Notes: a model not told the origin generated them from the sequence alone. Shown: positions 34,508 through 44,755, numbered from the stretch's first letter. The stretch is 64,000 nt of DNA from Haladaptatus halobius (GCF_020618475.1 NZ_CP085335.1:868001-932000), one strand, 5' to 3'. Translations and numbers: made by a program.

Positions 34508-34969
34508 ATGGAGACACTCGATTCCCGCGTCCGCATCGTCTGGCTCGCGGGCGTCCTCGTCGCCGCGGTGCTTGTCGGGGGTGCGCTAGTCGGTGTACAG
34601 CGGTTCCTCATTGAACTCGCGGTGTGGCTCGTTGCGGCCGCGACGCTCGCCGTGGTCGCTCTCGGCGCGGCCTACGTCGTCTTCAAGTACCGAGTCTGGC
34701 GGTTCGAGATACGCGACGACGACCTCTACCTCGAACGTGGCGTGTTCACGCGCGTCACAACCGTCGTCCCCTTCGTCAGGGTACAGCACGTGGACACGCA
34801 ACGCGGACCTATCGAGCGACTCGTCGGCCTCGGAAGCGTCGTCGTGTACACCGCCGGGTCGCGCGGCGCCGACGTGACGATTCCGGGCCTCACGCCCGAG
34901 CGGGCGAGCGACCTCCAACGTCGTCTCCGGAACCTCGCCATCGAGAGCGAGTTCGAGGACGCCGTATGA
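34508..34969 (+). CDS. YdbS-like bacterial PH-domain membrane protein
   Basis: The 153-residue product has two hydrophobic helices (about 8-28 and 31-58), then a bacterial-type PH domain: [40 protein letters not shown] and [16 protein letters not shown]. It matches the YdbS family, which pairs with YdbT. The next gene overlaps by four bases (ATGA), so the two are translationally coupled. In Bacillus such pairs are linked to resistance against membrane-active compounds; the haloarchaeal role is unknown. GTG at 34502 is an alternative start. Confidence 0.85.
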   Translation: METLDSRVRIVWLAGVLVAAVLVGGALVGVQRFLIELAVWLVAAATLAVVALGAAYVVFKYRVWRFEIRDDDLYLERGVFTRVTTVVPFVRVQHVDTQRGPIERLVGLGSVVVYTAGSRGADVTIPGLTPERASDLQRRLRNLAIESEFEDAV

Positions 34970-36447
34970 AACTCCACCCGCTCTCGCTTCCCTACCGGGC
35001 GGTCACTCGGAGCGTGAGCGTCGGCTCGACCCTCCTTTTCGGCGGGTTAGCGCTAGCAGGAGCGGTGGAGTCTCTCACCGTCGTCACGGTCGTCGTACTG
35101 GTCGCGGTCGGACTGTCGCTCGCGGTCGGGTGGGAGTACGCCTACTACCGGCGGTTCGAGTACGTCCTCACCGCCAACTCGCTCGACATCGACTCCGGCG
35201 TCGTCTCGCGCCGCCGCCGAGAGATTCCGCTCCGGCGCGTGCAGAACGTGGATATCCGACGAAATGTCGTCCAGCGCGCGCTTGGACTCGCCGCCGTGAG
35301 CCTCGAAACCGCGGGCGGCGGCGACACGGAGGCGAGCCTTCGGTTCGTATCGGACGAGGAAGCGAGACGCCTCCAGCGCGAGATACAGCGCCGCAAACGG
35401 GGCGCGGTGGCGGACGAGGAGAGCGAACGACCGGAACCGGAGGCCGACCTCCTGTACGGAATCAGTTCGACGGAGCTACTCGTGCTCTCGGCCATCTCGC
35501 TCGAACCGCGCGTCTTCGGCCTCGTGTTCCTCGTCGTTCCGCTGTTGACGGACGCCGCGAACTCGCTCGGCGGACTGACGCTGCTGGTCGGACTCGCGCA
35601 ACTGGCGGTCTCCGCGCTCGTGCTCTGGGTGGCGAGCGCGATGGTCACGTTCGCGCGCTACTACGATTTCCGGCTCACGCGGGTCGACGACGAACTTCGG
35701 TACGAACGCGGCCTGCTCCAGCGGTACGACGGGAGCATCCCCCTCGACAAGATCCAGACGCTCACCCTCCGCGAAAACCCGCTCATGCGACTCGCGGGAT
35801 ACGCGACGCTCTCGGTCGAGACGGCGGGCTACGCCCCCGGACAGGGCCCGTCCGGGGGGTCGGAAGCGGCGGTTCCGCTCGCAGTCCGCGGGCGCGTCCT
35901 CGCGCTGGCACACTCCATCGAGTCGTTCGACGACCCGACGTTCGAGCGACCGCCGGGGCGCACTCGCCGCCGCTACGCCGTTCGCTACGCGCTCGTCGTC
36001 GGTGGTCTGACGGCGCTGGCATACGGTTTCGACCGGTTCACCGGCCTGCTCGACTTCTGGTACGCGCTCCTCGCGCTTGTCGTGCTCGCGCCCGTCGCGG
36101 GACACTACCAGTGGAAACACCGCGGCTACTTCGTCGGCGACGACCACGTGCAGACGCGAAACGGGTTCTGGCGCAGGACGACGCACGTCGTCCCCTACTA
36201 CCGGGTGCAGACCGTCGTCCAGCGGGAGACGATCTTCCAGCGTCGCTGGCGACTGGCGACGCTCGTCGTCGACACGGCGAGTTCGGTCGGCCTCGGCGGG
36301 CAGGACGCCCGCGCCGCGGACGTGGACGAGGGCGACGCGAGCGACCTGCGCGAACTGGTCGCGCGGCGATTGGGCCGACAGGTTCGACGCCGAAAGGCGC
36401 GGTTCCGCCGGAGGAACTCCGAATCGAAGCCGTCCCGCCGCGAGTGA
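34966..36447 (+). CDS. YdbT-like protein with repeated PH domains
   Basis: The 493-residue product has three PH-domain/helix-pair units: about 1-140 (with [20 protein letters not shown]), about 150-305 ([39 protein letters not shown]), and about 330-480 ([20 protein letters not shown]). Each unit is preceded by hydrophobic helices. This matches YdbT, the partner of YdbS. It overlaps the YdbS-like gene by four bases, so they probably form a membrane complex. The exact function is unknown. Confidence 0.87.
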   Translation: MKLHPLSLPYRAVTRSVSVGSTLLFGGLALAGAVESLTVVTVVVLVAVGLSLAVGWEYAYYRRFEYVLTANSLDIDSGVVSRRRREIPLRRVQNVDIRRNVVQRALGLAAVSLETAGGGDTEASLRFVSDEEARRLQREIQRRKRGAVADEESERPEPEADLLYGISSTELLVLSAISLEPRVFGLVFLVVPLLTDAANSLGGLTLLVGLAQLAVSALVLWVASAMVTFARYYDFRLTRVDDELRYERGLLQRYDGSIPLDKIQTLTLRENPLMRLAGYATLSVETAGYAPGQGPSGGSEAAVPLAVRGRVLALAHSIESFDDPTFERPPGRTRRRYAVRYALVVGGLTALAYGFDRFTGLLDFWYALLALVVLAPVAGHYQWKHRGYFVGDDHVQTRNGFWRRTTHVVPYYRVQTVVQRETIFQRRWRLATLVVDTASSVGLGGQDARAADVDEGDASDLRELVARRLGRQVRRRKARFRRRNSESKPSRRE

Positions 36448-38265
36448 CTACTCCTCGGCGGTGTCGATATCGCGAACTTCGAAACGCGCACCGCCGAGTT
36501 CGCCATCGGTCGCGGTGAGCGTCCACCTGTGGGCGTCGGCGATCTGTTTCACGATGGAGAGTCCAAATCCCGTTCCTCCCTGCTCGGTCGAGAACCCGTC
36601 ATCGAAGACCCTGTCGCGCTGCTCGGGAGGGATGCCGGAACCGTCGTCCCCCACAGCGAACCCGTCGCGTATCGCTTCGACGCGGACTTGCGAATCGTCC
36701 CCGGCGTGCGTGACCGCGTTGTCGAGCAGGTTTTCGAGGAGTTCGCGGAGACGGCTCTCGTCGGCGCGAATCGTCGGGAGTTCGTCGGCGACGTCGAGAG
36801 TCGCCGTCTCGCTCCCAGTTATCGACCACGCGTCGTGAACCGCGTCGCCGAGGCCGAGGGATTTCGTCTCGCCGACGACGCGTCCCTGCCGAGTGAGCGT
36901 CAGCAGGTCGGTGATGAGCGTGTCCATCCGGTCGAGCGCGAGCGATACATCCTCCAAGTGCTCCGAATCCCGCTCCCGGCGTTCGAGATCGGTTCTGACC
37001 TGCGCGATGTCGAGCGGATTGCGGAGGTCGTGGGAGACGACGCTGGCGAACTCTTAGAGGCGCTTGTTTTGCTGTTTCAGTTCCTGCTGGCGGTTTCTTC
37101 GTTCGGTCATGTCGTCGACGGTGGCGATGACGCGTTCTATGTCGCCGTCGGCCGACTGTATCGGTGCCGCGCTGATGGAGAGGAGGCGCCACTCGTCGCT
37201 CGGACTTTCATACCCCATCGGCATGCCTCGTATCGTCGCTCCGTCTTCGAACACCTCCAAGAGGGGGTTTTCGCCCGCCGAAAACGGGTTCCCTTCTTCG
37301 TCCGTCGTCGTCCACTGCGAGGAGTCGTAGGTTCGGTTCGTGATCTCTTCCTCGGTGACTTCGAGCAGTTCGACCACTCGTTCGTTGGCGCGCGTTATTT
37401 CGCCCTCCGAATTTATGACGAGGATGCCGACCGGACTCGTCTCGAACACTCGTTCGAGCAGTTCCTTCTCTCGGTGGTGCTCTTTCCGCATCTCGTTCGT
37501 TTCGGTCACGTCGCGGAAGTAGACGGACAGCCCCTCCTCCGACGGGTAGGCGTGGACTTTGAACAGCATGTCAAGCGGCGGGTAGTGCGCCTCGAACATC
37601 GTCGGTTCCTGCGTCTCCATCGCCTCCCGGTACTCGTCCTCGAACTGGCTGTTGAGCGCGTCGGTGAACTCGTCCCAGACAACTTTCCCGAGTAGCTCCT
37701 CTTCCGTCCTGCTCAGCAGTCGCTCACCTCGTTCGTTGAGATACGTGAATCGCCACTCCTCGTCGAGTGCGAAGAAGGCGTCCGTCACCCGTTCGTAGAC
37801 GTTCCGCATCCGCTCTTGGTACTCCGTCGCGGCGCGTTCCGCCCGGTAGCGGCCGACGACGTTCTCGATGCGGTTCGCCAGCACCGTGTACTGATCAGCG
37901 CCGCCACCTTTCTGGAGATAGTCGGTGACGCCCGCGGAGATGGCTTCGCTCGCTATCTCCTCGCTCCCTTTACCAGTAAAGAGGATGAACGGGAGGCGCG
38001 GAAAGCGGTCTCGAACCACCTCCAGAAATTCGAGTCCGTTCATCGCGCCCATGTCGAAGTCGCTGACGATGCAATCGACGGAGAGGTCGTCGTCGAGGCT
38101 GGCGAGCGCCGCCGTCGGGTCGGTCTCGGTGTGAACGACCGCGTCCGTGAGATGTTTCGTCAGAAGGGATTCGGAAAGCCGAACGCGAGCCGGATCGTCG
38201 TCCACGTGAAGCACCCGGATGGGCGTATCACCGCCGAATCCGTTCGCCCCCAGGATACCAGTCAT
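36448..38265 (-). pseudogene. Hybrid histidine kinase split by an in-frame stop before the H-box
   Basis: The minus-strand frame is open over 605 codons except for a TAA at 37054-37056. The first part (38265 to 37057) has a receiver domain (VLHVDDDPARVRLSESLL, with its Asp in CIVSDFDMGAMNGLEF and the Lys in FTGKGSEEI) and two PAS-type domains (FFALDEEWRFTYLNERGERL; SPVGILVINSEGEITRANER). It ends QQNKRL-stop. After the stop comes EFASVVSHDLRNPLDIAQVR, the HisKA H-box, then an ATPase domain with NLLDNAVTHAG, DDGSGIPPEQRDRVF and GTGFGLSIV. A single base change from a Glu codon would explain the stop. The kinase half has no good start of its own containing the H-box. Confidence 0.88.
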
Positions 38266-38288
38266 ACGGGAGTAACGTTTTTCTTCAT

Positions 38289-38297
38289 GTTTAAATC
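38289..38297 (-). promoter_or_regulatory. TATA-like box of the histidine kinase
   Basis: The minus strand reads GATTTAAAC, 24-32 bases before the ATG at 38265, so the interrupted kinase still has a normal-looking promoter. Confidence 0.5.
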
Positions 38298-38508
38298 CAC
38301 GGGCCATTCGACGACCGCTGAAGCTTCACGTCGGAAATACCGTGAGACGGACGATAACGCATGTAGTCCGCATCTATAGCTGAGTGGGAAAATTGGATAA
38401 TCCGATGGTGTATTAGTAGGAATTACGTGTATCGTATCTTATCGTTCGTGGGCATCGGACGGCTCGTTCGACGGCCGTAGCGATGGGAGAACTCGCCCGA
38501 ACTGAACG

Positions 38509-38516
38509 GTTTTTTA
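38509..38516 (+). promoter_or_regulatory. TATA-like box of gatE
   Basis: GTTTTTTA lies 26-33 bases before the ATG at 38542, a normal leaderless distance. Confidence 0.5.
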
Positions 38517-38541
38517 CCCCTCCGCGTCTCACGTGCGACCA

Positions 38542-40410
38542 ATGAGCGAGTACGATTACGCGGATCTCGGTCTGGTGGCGGGATTGGAGATCCACCAGCA
38601 GCTCGACACCGAGACGAAGCTGTTCTGCGAGTGTCCGACCGACCTGCGCGAACCGGACGACGCGGCGCGGACGTTCACCCGATACCTCCACCCGACGAGG
38701 AGCGAACTCGGCGAGATAGACAAGGCGGCCCTCGAAGAGAGCCAGATCGACCGCGAGTTCGAGTATCTGGCGTACGACACGACCTGCCTCGTGGAGGAGG
38801 ACGACGAACCGCCGCACCGACTGGACAAAGAAGCGCGAGAGGTCGTCCTCGAAATCGCACAACTGCTCGACATGGACGTGGTCGATCAGGCGCACGTCAT
38901 GCGGAAGATAGTCGTGGACGGCTCGAACACGTCGGGGTTCCAGCGGTCGACGCTCGTCGCTACCGACGGCGAGATAGAGACGAGCGACGGCCCGGTCGGC
39001 GTCGAAGACCTGATGTTAGAAGAGGAGAGCGCCCAGCGCGTCGAAGAGCGCGACGACGGCGTCCTCTACAGCCTCGACCGCCTCGGCATTCCGCTCGTGG
39101 AGATCGGCACGAGCCCGGACATCCGATCCCCGGAGCAAGCCCGCGAAGCCGCCGAACGAATCGGAATGCTCCTGCGCTCGACCGGACACGTCAAACGCGG
39201 TCTCGGCACCATCCGACAGGACGTGAACGTCTCCATCGCAGAGGGTGCGCGCGTTGAGATGAAAGGCGTTCAGAGCCTCGATGACATCGACGACCTCGTT
39301 CGACTCGAAGTCGGACGACAGGTCGAACTGCTCGCCATCAGCGACGAACTCCGGTCGCTCGACGCGGCGGTCGGCGACACGCGGAACGTGAGCGGGGTGT
39401 TCGAAGACACTGACAGCGGCGTCATCCGAGGCGCCCTCGACGGCGGCGGCAAAGTCACGGCCGTCCCCCTCTTCGACTTCGACGGACTCGTCGGTCGGGA
39501 GATTCAACCCGACCGCCGCCTCGGCACCGAACTCTCCGACCACGCCAAGCGCCACGGCGCGGGGGGTATCTTCCACACCGACGAACTCCCGGCCTACGGC
39601 GTGACCGAGGCGGAAGTCGACGCCCTTCGAGAGGCGGTCGGCGCGGGCGACGAGGACGCGGTCGCCATCGTCGCCGCCGCCCCCGAGATCGCCGATAGTG
39701 CTATCGAAGCCGCCGCCGCCCGAGCCGAGGTCGCCATCGAGGGCGTGCCGGAGGAAACCCGCGGCGCGAACGAGGACGGGACCTCGCGCTACCTCCGACC
39801 GCTCCCCGGCGCGGCGCGGATGTACCCCGAGACCGACGTGCCGCCGGTCGACCTCGACCCGACCGAGGTGGAGACGCCCGAACTGCTCACCGAGAAGGTC
39901 GACCGCTACCGGTCCGAGTTCTCGCTCGACGCCGGACTCGCCGAACAGGTCGCATACGGTCGCCGGATGCCCCTGTTCGAGCGCGCGGTCGAGACGGGCG
40001 CAGACCCGACGTTCGTCGCCGGACTGGTCGAGAGCACGGTGACGGAACTCCGGCGCGACGACGTGCCGGTCGAGAATCTGGACGACGACGATTTCCTCGG
40101 CGTTGTCGAACTCGTCACGGAGGGCGACTTGGCGAAGGAGGGCGTCAACGACGTGCTGACGCTGCTCGCGGAGAACCCGCAGTTGTCGCCCGAAGAGGCG
40201 GTCGAGAAAGCGGGCCTCGCGGGCGTCGGCGAGGACGAAGTCCGCGACGCGGTCGTCACGGTCGTGGAGCGCAACGAAGAACAGGTCGAAGCGGAGGGGA
40301 TGGCGGCGTTCTCGGGCCTGATGGGTGAGTGCATGGGTCAGCTCCGCGGGAAAGCCGACGGCGACCTCGTGAGCCAGATCTTGCGCGAGGAAATTCAACG
40401 GCGCGTCTGA
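38542..40410 (+). CDS. gatE: Glu-tRNA(Gln) amidotransferase subunit E
   Basis: With GatD, GatE converts Glu-tRNA(Gln) to Gln-tRNA(Gln) in archaea. The 622-residue protein has the GatB/E kinase-like domain (LVAGLEIHQQLDTETKLFCE, HVMRKIVVDGSNTSGFQRST, GIPLVEIGTSPDIRSPEQAR). It also contains an AspRS-like insert (about 270-410) that separates GatE from GatB, and a C-terminal helical YqeY-like domain (about 480-620). The ATG at 38542 is preferred over a GTG three codons upstream because of promoter spacing. gatD is not in the window. Confidence 0.96.
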   Translation: MSEYDYADLGLVAGLEIHQQLDTETKLFCECPTDLREPDDAARTFTRYLHPTRSELGEIDKAALEESQIDREFEYLAYDTTCLVEEDDEPPHRLDKEAREVVLEIAQLLDMDVVDQAHVMRKIVVDGSNTSGFQRSTLVATDGEIETSDGPVGVEDLMLEEESAQRVEERDDGVLYSLDRLGIPLVEIGTSPDIRSPEQAREAAERIGMLLRSTGHVKRGLGTIRQDVNVSIAEGARVEMKGVQSLDDIDDLVRLEVGRQVELLAISDELRSLDAAVGDTRNVSGVFEDTDSGVIRGALDGGGKVTAVPLFDFDGLVGREIQPDRRLGTELSDHAKRHGAGGIFHTDELPAYGVTEAEVDALREAVGAGDEDAVAIVAAAPEIADSAIEAAAARAEVAIEGVPEETRGANEDGTSRYLRPLPGAARMYPETDVPPVDLDPTEVETPELLTEKVDRYRSEFSLDAGLAEQVAYGRRMPLFERAVETGADPTFVAGLVESTVTELRRDDVPVENLDDDDFLGVVELVTEGDLAKEGVNDVLTLLAENPQLSPEEAVEKAGLAGVGEDEVRDAVVTVVERNEEQVEAEGMAAFSGLMGECMGQLRGKADGDLVSQILREEIQRRV

Positions 40411-40499
40411 CCCGCCGTCTTCGCCAGCAGGGTTTTGTCGAACCGAACCGACACTCCGATCGAGAATGGTTCAGCCGAGTCCGTCTCGTTATCGCGGTG

Positions 40500-41372
40500 A
40501 TGATGGATGAGTTCGAACCCGGACGTCGACCCGTCTGGGGCGACGCTGTCCTACGGCAATATCCTCGAACGCGAGATAAAAATGCGCTGAAGGAGATGGA
40601 TCGCCCCTCGAAGGGACTGTTCCTCTCGGGGCTCGCCGCCGGTCTCAACGTGAGTTTCGGCGCGCTATTCATGGGGATGGTGCTGACGTTCTCGCCGTCG
40701 TTTCCGTCCCCGCTCGTCGAACAGTTCCTGCTGGCGCTCGCGTCGTCCATCGGTTTCCTGTTCGTCGTCCTCGGTCAGACGGAACTGTTCACGGCCCACA
40801 CCACGATGGGCGTCCTGCCGGTGCTCGACGGACGAGCGTCTCGCACCGACCTCGGCGAACTCTGGGGCGTCGTTTACGTCTCGAATCTCGTCGGATGCGT
40901 GCTCTTCGCGGGCCTCATCACGGTTCTCGGGCCGCCGCTCGACATCGCGGAACCCGCCGCGTTCGGAACCCTTGCGAACGCGCTCGTCCCGCTCCCGGCG
41001 TGGGTCATCTTCTTCAGCGGAGTCATAGCGGGGTGGCTCATGGGGCTGGTGACGTGGCTCGTCGCCGCCAGCCGCGACACGGTGAGCCGAATTCTGTTCG
41101 TCGTCATCGTCACGACGAGTATCGGGTTCGGGCCGTTTCACCACTGCCTCTTGGGGACGACGGACGTACTGTCGGCGATGTTCATGGGTCAGGGCGTTAC
41201 GCTCGGCGAATTCAGCCATTTCCTCGTCTGGACGACGCTCGGGAACGTGGTCGGGGGAACCGTGTTCGTCGCCCTCGTGAACTACGGTCACGTCGCGCTC
41301 TCCGAGGAGTACCGGGCACGACGGAACGACGCCGACGAGGAAAACGGCACGTTCACTGGCGACGTCGAGTAG
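40500..41372 (+). CDS. Formate/nitrite transporter (FNT) family protein
   Basis: The 290-residue membrane protein has six main hydrophobic segments and FNT hallmarks: GLFLSGLAAGLNVSFGALFM, FVVLGQTELFTAHTTMGVLP and GFGPFHHCLLGTTDVLSAMF. FNT channels move formate, nitrite, hydrosulfide or acetate; the ion is not clear from this sequence. The long open frame extends upstream into gatE, but the ATG at 40500 begins the protein-like acidic N-terminus. It follows gatE by 89 bases on the same strand. Confidence 0.87.
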   Translation: MMDEFEPGRRPVWGDAVLRQYPRTRDKNALKEMDRPSKGLFLSGLAAGLNVSFGALFMGMVLTFSPSFPSPLVEQFLLALASSIGFLFVVLGQTELFTAHTTMGVLPVLDGRASRTDLGELWGVVYVSNLVGCVLFAGLITVLGPPLDIAEPAAFGTLANALVPLPAWVIFFSGVIAGWLMGLVTWLVAASRDTVSRILFVVIVTTSIGFGPFHHCLLGTTDVLSAMFMGQGVTLGEFSHFLVWTTLGNVVGGTVFVALVNYGHVALSEEYRARRNDADEENGTFTGDVE

Positions 41373-41418
41373 GACGCTACCGGTACCGGCTAATTTCGGT
41401 AAATTCGTGAAGGAACCG

Positions 41419-41940
41419 TCATCGCTCCAGATAGGTGCTCTCGAAGGCGTCGAACCCCGCCGTGATGCGGTCAGCCGTCAGCAGGAGACGCTGCACGGCG
41501 ACGAGCGCGAGCACCGCCGCGAGTATTGTCACTCCTTCGACGAGGGTCGACAGGAGCCCAAGGGAGACGATGAGGGTCGTCGCACACGCTGGCGGATGGC
41601 GGACACGGAAGAGCAGCATACCCGCCACGGTGAGGAAGACGGCGACGCCGCTACTGGCGGCGAGGCGGAGGCCGGGAACGGAGAGGGGAGCGACCGGCGT
41701 CGCCATCGTCAGTCCGGCCGCGAAGACGGAGTACGCGAGCAGTCCGGCGACCACGCCGATGGCGTGACTGCCGACCACCCGTCGAGTGTCGCTGGCCTCG
41801 CTCTCGGGGAACATCGCCAGCACGAACGCGGACGGCTCAAGGCTGGGAAACAGGACGGGAAAGCCCGTCATCCACGCGAACGCGCCGAGCACCGCGACGA
41901 GAAAACCCGTATGGAGACTCGTCGCCAGCCGACCGTCCAT
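41419..41940 (-). CDS. HPP-family membrane protein
   Basis: The 173-residue protein has four to five hydrophobic segments and the family-naming motif RHPPACATTLIVSLGLLSTL, with GSHAIGVVAGLLAYSVF earlier. HPP proteins have been linked to nitrite transport in plastids and cyanobacteria; in haloarchaea the substrate is unknown. It lies downstream of a UspA gene on the same strand (57-base gap) and convergent with the FNT gene, so two possible nitrite carriers stand side by side, which may be coincidence. Confidence 0.85.
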   Translation of the reverse strand: MDGRLATSLHTGFLVAVLGAFAWMTGFPVLFPSLEPSAFVLAMFPESEASDTRRVVGSHAIGVVAGLLAYSVFAAGLTMATPVAPLSVPGLRLAASSGVAVFLTVAGMLLFRVRHPPACATTLIVSLGLLSTLVEGVTILAAVLALVAVQRLLLTADRITAGFDAFESTYLER

Positions 41941-41997
41941 ATCCCCATTCCGTTCGTCAGGCAGTAAAACGACTCGATATCGGTCACCTCTCGGCCA

Positions 41998-42381
41998 CTA
42001 TCGAACGACCGTCACCGGAACCGGCGAGTTTCGGACGACGGTTTCGGCCACGCTCCCGAGCAACATCCGCGAAACTCCCGTCCGTCCGTGGCTTCCCACG
42101 AACAGTTGGTCGACATCGTTCTCGGCGGCGAACAGGACGACCATTTCGGCGGTGTCGCCCGATTCGACCGTCGTCTCAATAGATACGCCGTGCTCGGCGG
42201 CCGTCTCCCGCACCCAGTCGAAGATTTCGTCGGCGTCGTCTCCCTCGCCATAGCTCGCTTGGAGCGGGTCGCTGACGTGGATGGCGACGACGCTGTCCTC
42301 GGGAAACAGCCGAAGGACGTGGTCGAGCGCGGCTCTCGCCGGTTCCGAGTCGTCCACCGCGACGAGCAGTCGTCTAGTCAC
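41998..42381 (-). CDS. UspA-family universal stress protein
   Basis: The 127-residue protein has the UspA fold and ATP-binding motif G-X2-G-X9-G-S/T as GSHGRTGVSRMLLGSVAETV, plus the start RRLLVAVDDSEPARAALDHV. It would bind ATP as a dimer and support stress survival; the precise job is unknown. The HPP gene follows on the same strand, an arrangement often seen with UspA proteins and transporters, which they may modulate. Confidence 0.92.
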   Translation of the reverse strand: MTRRLLVAVDDSEPARAALDHVLRLFPEDSVVAIHVSDPLQASYGEGDDADEIFDWVRETAAEHGVSIETTVESGDTAEMVVLFAAENDVDQLFVGSHGRTGVSRMLLGSVAETVVRNSPVPVTVVR

Positions 42382-42470
42382 GGGTGCGACGACGGTTTGG
42401 AGGTACGTAACGTTGTTCCGTTTCGGCGGGAGCCCCGTCGGGACGACTGCCGATTTTCGTTAGGTGCCCT

Positions 42471-43316
42471 CTATCGTCCGGTGGTTCGACGAACTGCCGC
42501 CATCGCCTCGCGCGAGACGACCGACCACCGGGGTTCGCTGACCTTCTGGGAGAGGTAGTACGCGCACGCGACGAGCACCACGGCGAAGGCCGCGTCGGTC
42601 AGCCAGTGGACGCCGAGGTAGATCGTCGAGAAGACGATGGCCATCGCAAGCACCGCGGTCGTGTAGGCGTACGCCGTGTCAGCCTTCCGGGCGTACAGCG
42701 CCGCGAGTACCGACAGGCCGGTGTGGAGGCTCGGGAACGCCTTCACCAGCGTGTCGGTCGAGTGGATGCCGTACTGGATGGCGGGGCTGAGTTCGTACAT
42801 CAGCGGTTCGACCGTCGTCAGGTAGAGCGACGACACCTTCACCGGAAACAGGAGGAAGAAGGGTACGGCTAACAGGACGAGGAAGACGTACGCCAGCGCG
42901 TATCGCTGGGCTTCCTCTTCGTCGTGTACCTTCAGCTTGAAGTACGTGAAGAGCACGACGAACGGGAAACCGACGAGGTAGATCGCGGTGAACGCGACCG
43001 TCAGCGGCGTCGAGGCGATTCCCTGAAAGGTCGCCACGGTCGCTCCCTCGATGGCGTACACGACGCCCGTGAACGTTCGTCCGACGTGGAAGTGGAGGGC
43101 GAGCGTGTTCACGATGTTCGTGACGACCCACGCGACGCCGAGGTACTTCCAGTCCGTCTTGAGGAAGTCACTAAACAGCGTTCGGATGCGCGCGTCGGGG
43201 AGGAACACTTGTTTCCCGACAAGCAGCAGCAGGACGCTCGGAACCGCGACGAGCAGGGTGAACTGCGTCCCGAGCGGGAGGGAGTGGAAGTGGAGGGCGG
43301 ACAGCATGTTACTCAT
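42471..43316 (-). CDS. PAP2-family membrane phosphatase/phosphotransferase
   Basis: The 281-residue membrane protein has about six hydrophobic helices. Two of the PAP2 signature motifs are clear: KAFPSLHTGLSV, with the catalytic His, and STIYLGVHWLTDAAFAV, with the second His and Asp. The first motif (KxxxxxxRP) is not clear. The long N-terminal part resembles Aur1/Ipt1-type inositol phosphoryl transferases of haloarchaea. It would act on a lipid or isoprenoid phosphate at the membrane. It stands upstream of UspA with an 89-base gap. Confidence 0.85.
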   Translation of the reverse strand: MSNMLSALHFHSLPLGTQFTLLVAVPSVLLLLVGKQVFLPDARIRTLFSDFLKTDWKYLGVAWVVTNIVNTLALHFHVGRTFTGVVYAIEGATVATFQGIASTPLTVAFTAIYLVGFPFVVLFTYFKLKVHDEEEAQRYALAYVFLVLLAVPFFLLFPVKVSSLYLTTVEPLMYELSPAIQYGIHSTDTLVKAFPSLHTGLSVLAALYARKADTAYAYTTAVLAMAIVFSTIYLGVHWLTDAAFAVVLVACAYYLSQKVSEPRWSVVSREAMAAVRRTTGR

Positions 43317-43342
43317 TACTGAGACGACACGACATAAAGTAG

Positions 43343-44092
43343 TTACCTATCGTACCGAGTGCTTCGGCGCGAGTCGGACGACCCTGCGCGCCGACTCGCC
43401 TGTCGAACGATACCGCGGAGCGTGGAGATCTCTCGACCGGTCGGGTGTGCGCGCCCGACGAGTCGGCGGATCATCCGCAAGGCTTTCTCCCGTTTCTCCT
43501 CGGGATGGTCGACGCTATCGAGGAGATCGGCGAACGTCTCGTAGAACCCCTCGATAGCCCGTTCGTCCGCGCGTTCGCGTTCCACGTCCGGAAGTTGGCG
43601 GTCGTCGACCGTCAGGTCGCGCAGTTCGTACAGCGTGACGGTGGCTGCCTGTCCGAGGTTCAGCGAGGGGTAGGCCGCGCTCGCGGGAATCGCGCATACT
43701 TCGTCGACGCGCGACAGCTCCTCGTTCGTCAGACCGTCCGACTCGCGCCCGAAGACGAGGACGGTGTCCGTCTCGACCGCGGCGAGAGTCTCGGCCAGTC
43801 GGCAGGGCGTGGTGAACGGAAACCGGACGTGGCGTCCGTCGTTCTCGTTCGTCGTCGCCGTCATCCCGACCGTGTGGTAGTTTGCGACTAGCTCGTCGAA
43901 CGTCACCTCGTCGTAGTTCGGAAGCACGTCGTTCCGGGCTTGCCCGGCGAACCCGTACGCTTCGCTGTCGCGCCCGAACTCCGGCGGGTTCACCAGTTTC
44001 AGGTCGTGGAGACCGAAGTTCTTCATGGCCCGCGCGATGGTGCCGATGTTGCCGGGCGTCTTCGGCTCGACGATAGCGACGGCCGGTTTCAT
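43343..44092 (-). CDS. TrmJ-type tRNA 2'-O-methyltransferase (SPOUT)
   Basis: The 249-residue enzyme belongs to the SpoU/TrmJ class of knotted methyltransferases. Motifs are VEPKTPGNIGTIARAMKNFG, VLVFGRESDGLTNEELSRVD and IPASAAYPSLNLGQAATVTL, which make the SAM-binding knot. The archaeal TrmJ methylates position 32 of tRNAs. A C-terminal helical extension (about 165-249) with RMIRRLVGRAHPTGREISTL is also typical. The ATG at 44092 overlaps the stop of the upstream gene by four bases, so the two are coupled. The longer open frame upstream belongs to that gene's shadow. Confidence 0.92.
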   Translation of the reverse strand: MKPAVAIVEPKTPGNIGTIARAMKNFGLHDLKLVNPPEFGRDSEAYGFAGQARNDVLPNYDEVTFDELVANYHTVGMTATTNENDGRHVRFPFTTPCRLAETLAAVETDTVLVFGRESDGLTNEELSRVDEVCAIPASAAYPSLNLGQAATVTLYELRDLTVDDRQLPDVERERADERAIEGFYETFADLLDSVDHPEEKREKALRMIRRLVGRAHPTGREISTLRGIVRQASRRAGSSDSRRSTRYDR

Positions 44093-44613
44093 CCCGGGTA
44101 GTCCTGTGAGAAATCCACGTCGCGGAGGTCTATCTTCTCCTTCTCGTCCTCCGGAAGCTCGACGTTCATCGCTTCGAGGTCGGGTTCCGGCGGCTCCGGC
44201 AGGTCGTCGGGGTCTGTATCGACGTGTTCCATCTCGCCGTACCCCTCCGGCGCACGTCCGCCGTCGGCGAACCACTCGTGGAACTCGTCTTGGAGTTCCG
44301 CCTCGCCCCGGAACCGTTCGCCGCGCTCTTCGAAGTACCAGTAGAGGAAGTCCGATTCGTGTTCCGCACAGACCGCTATCTCCGCCAAGGGTTCGCCGTA
44401 CACGACCTCGGTCACGTTACACTGCTGTAGGTTCTCGTCCCCGTGAATCAGCCAGCAGGCGTCGCAGGGTGATCCGACGAGGGCCGACAGGCGCGCGAGT
44501 CGTTTCCGCGTATCGGTGGACATCTCGTCCATCGGTCGGTAGTTCCCCTCGTCGGTGAACACCTCCTCCTCGTCGAATCGCCAGCCACGAAGCCCAATGC
44601 TCACTTTACCCAT
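44089..44613 (-). CDS. Conserved haloarchaeal protein coupled to TrmJ
   Basis: The 174-residue product starts MGKVSIGLRGWRFDEEEVFT, has a possible metal site (SPCDACWLIHGDE, CNVTEVVYGEPLAEIAVCAEH, with four Cys and two His in a short span), and ends in an acidic, Pro-rich tail. I recognise it as haloarchaeal-specific and do not know its function. Its stop overlaps the TrmJ start (ATGA), so a role with RNA modification is possible. The Cys/His pattern suggests zinc binding. Confidence 0.75.
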   Translation of the reverse strand: MGKVSIGLRGWRFDEEEVFTDEGNYRPMDEMSTDTRKRLARLSALVGSPCDACWLIHGDENLQQCNVTEVVYGEPLAEIAVCAEHESDFLYWYFEERGERFRGEAELQDEFHEWFADGGRAPEGYGEMEHVDTDPDDLPEPPEPDLEAMNVELPEDEKEKIDLRDVDFSQDYPG

Positions 44614-44755
44614 CACGTTCCCGTAGCGACCGGAAGACCAAAAAATGCGTGTCTGCGTCGTCGGTGCCGGTACCGGGGTTCTCACGGCGAATCTCTCCTC
44701 GTACCGCTCTCCGGGACTTCGATTCTCACCGCGCGCCCCAATATAATATCTGATA

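Noticed and set aside
39016..40398. A 460-codon open frame antisense to gatE
   Set aside because: It is a GC-rich codon shadow; gatE motifs are unambiguous.
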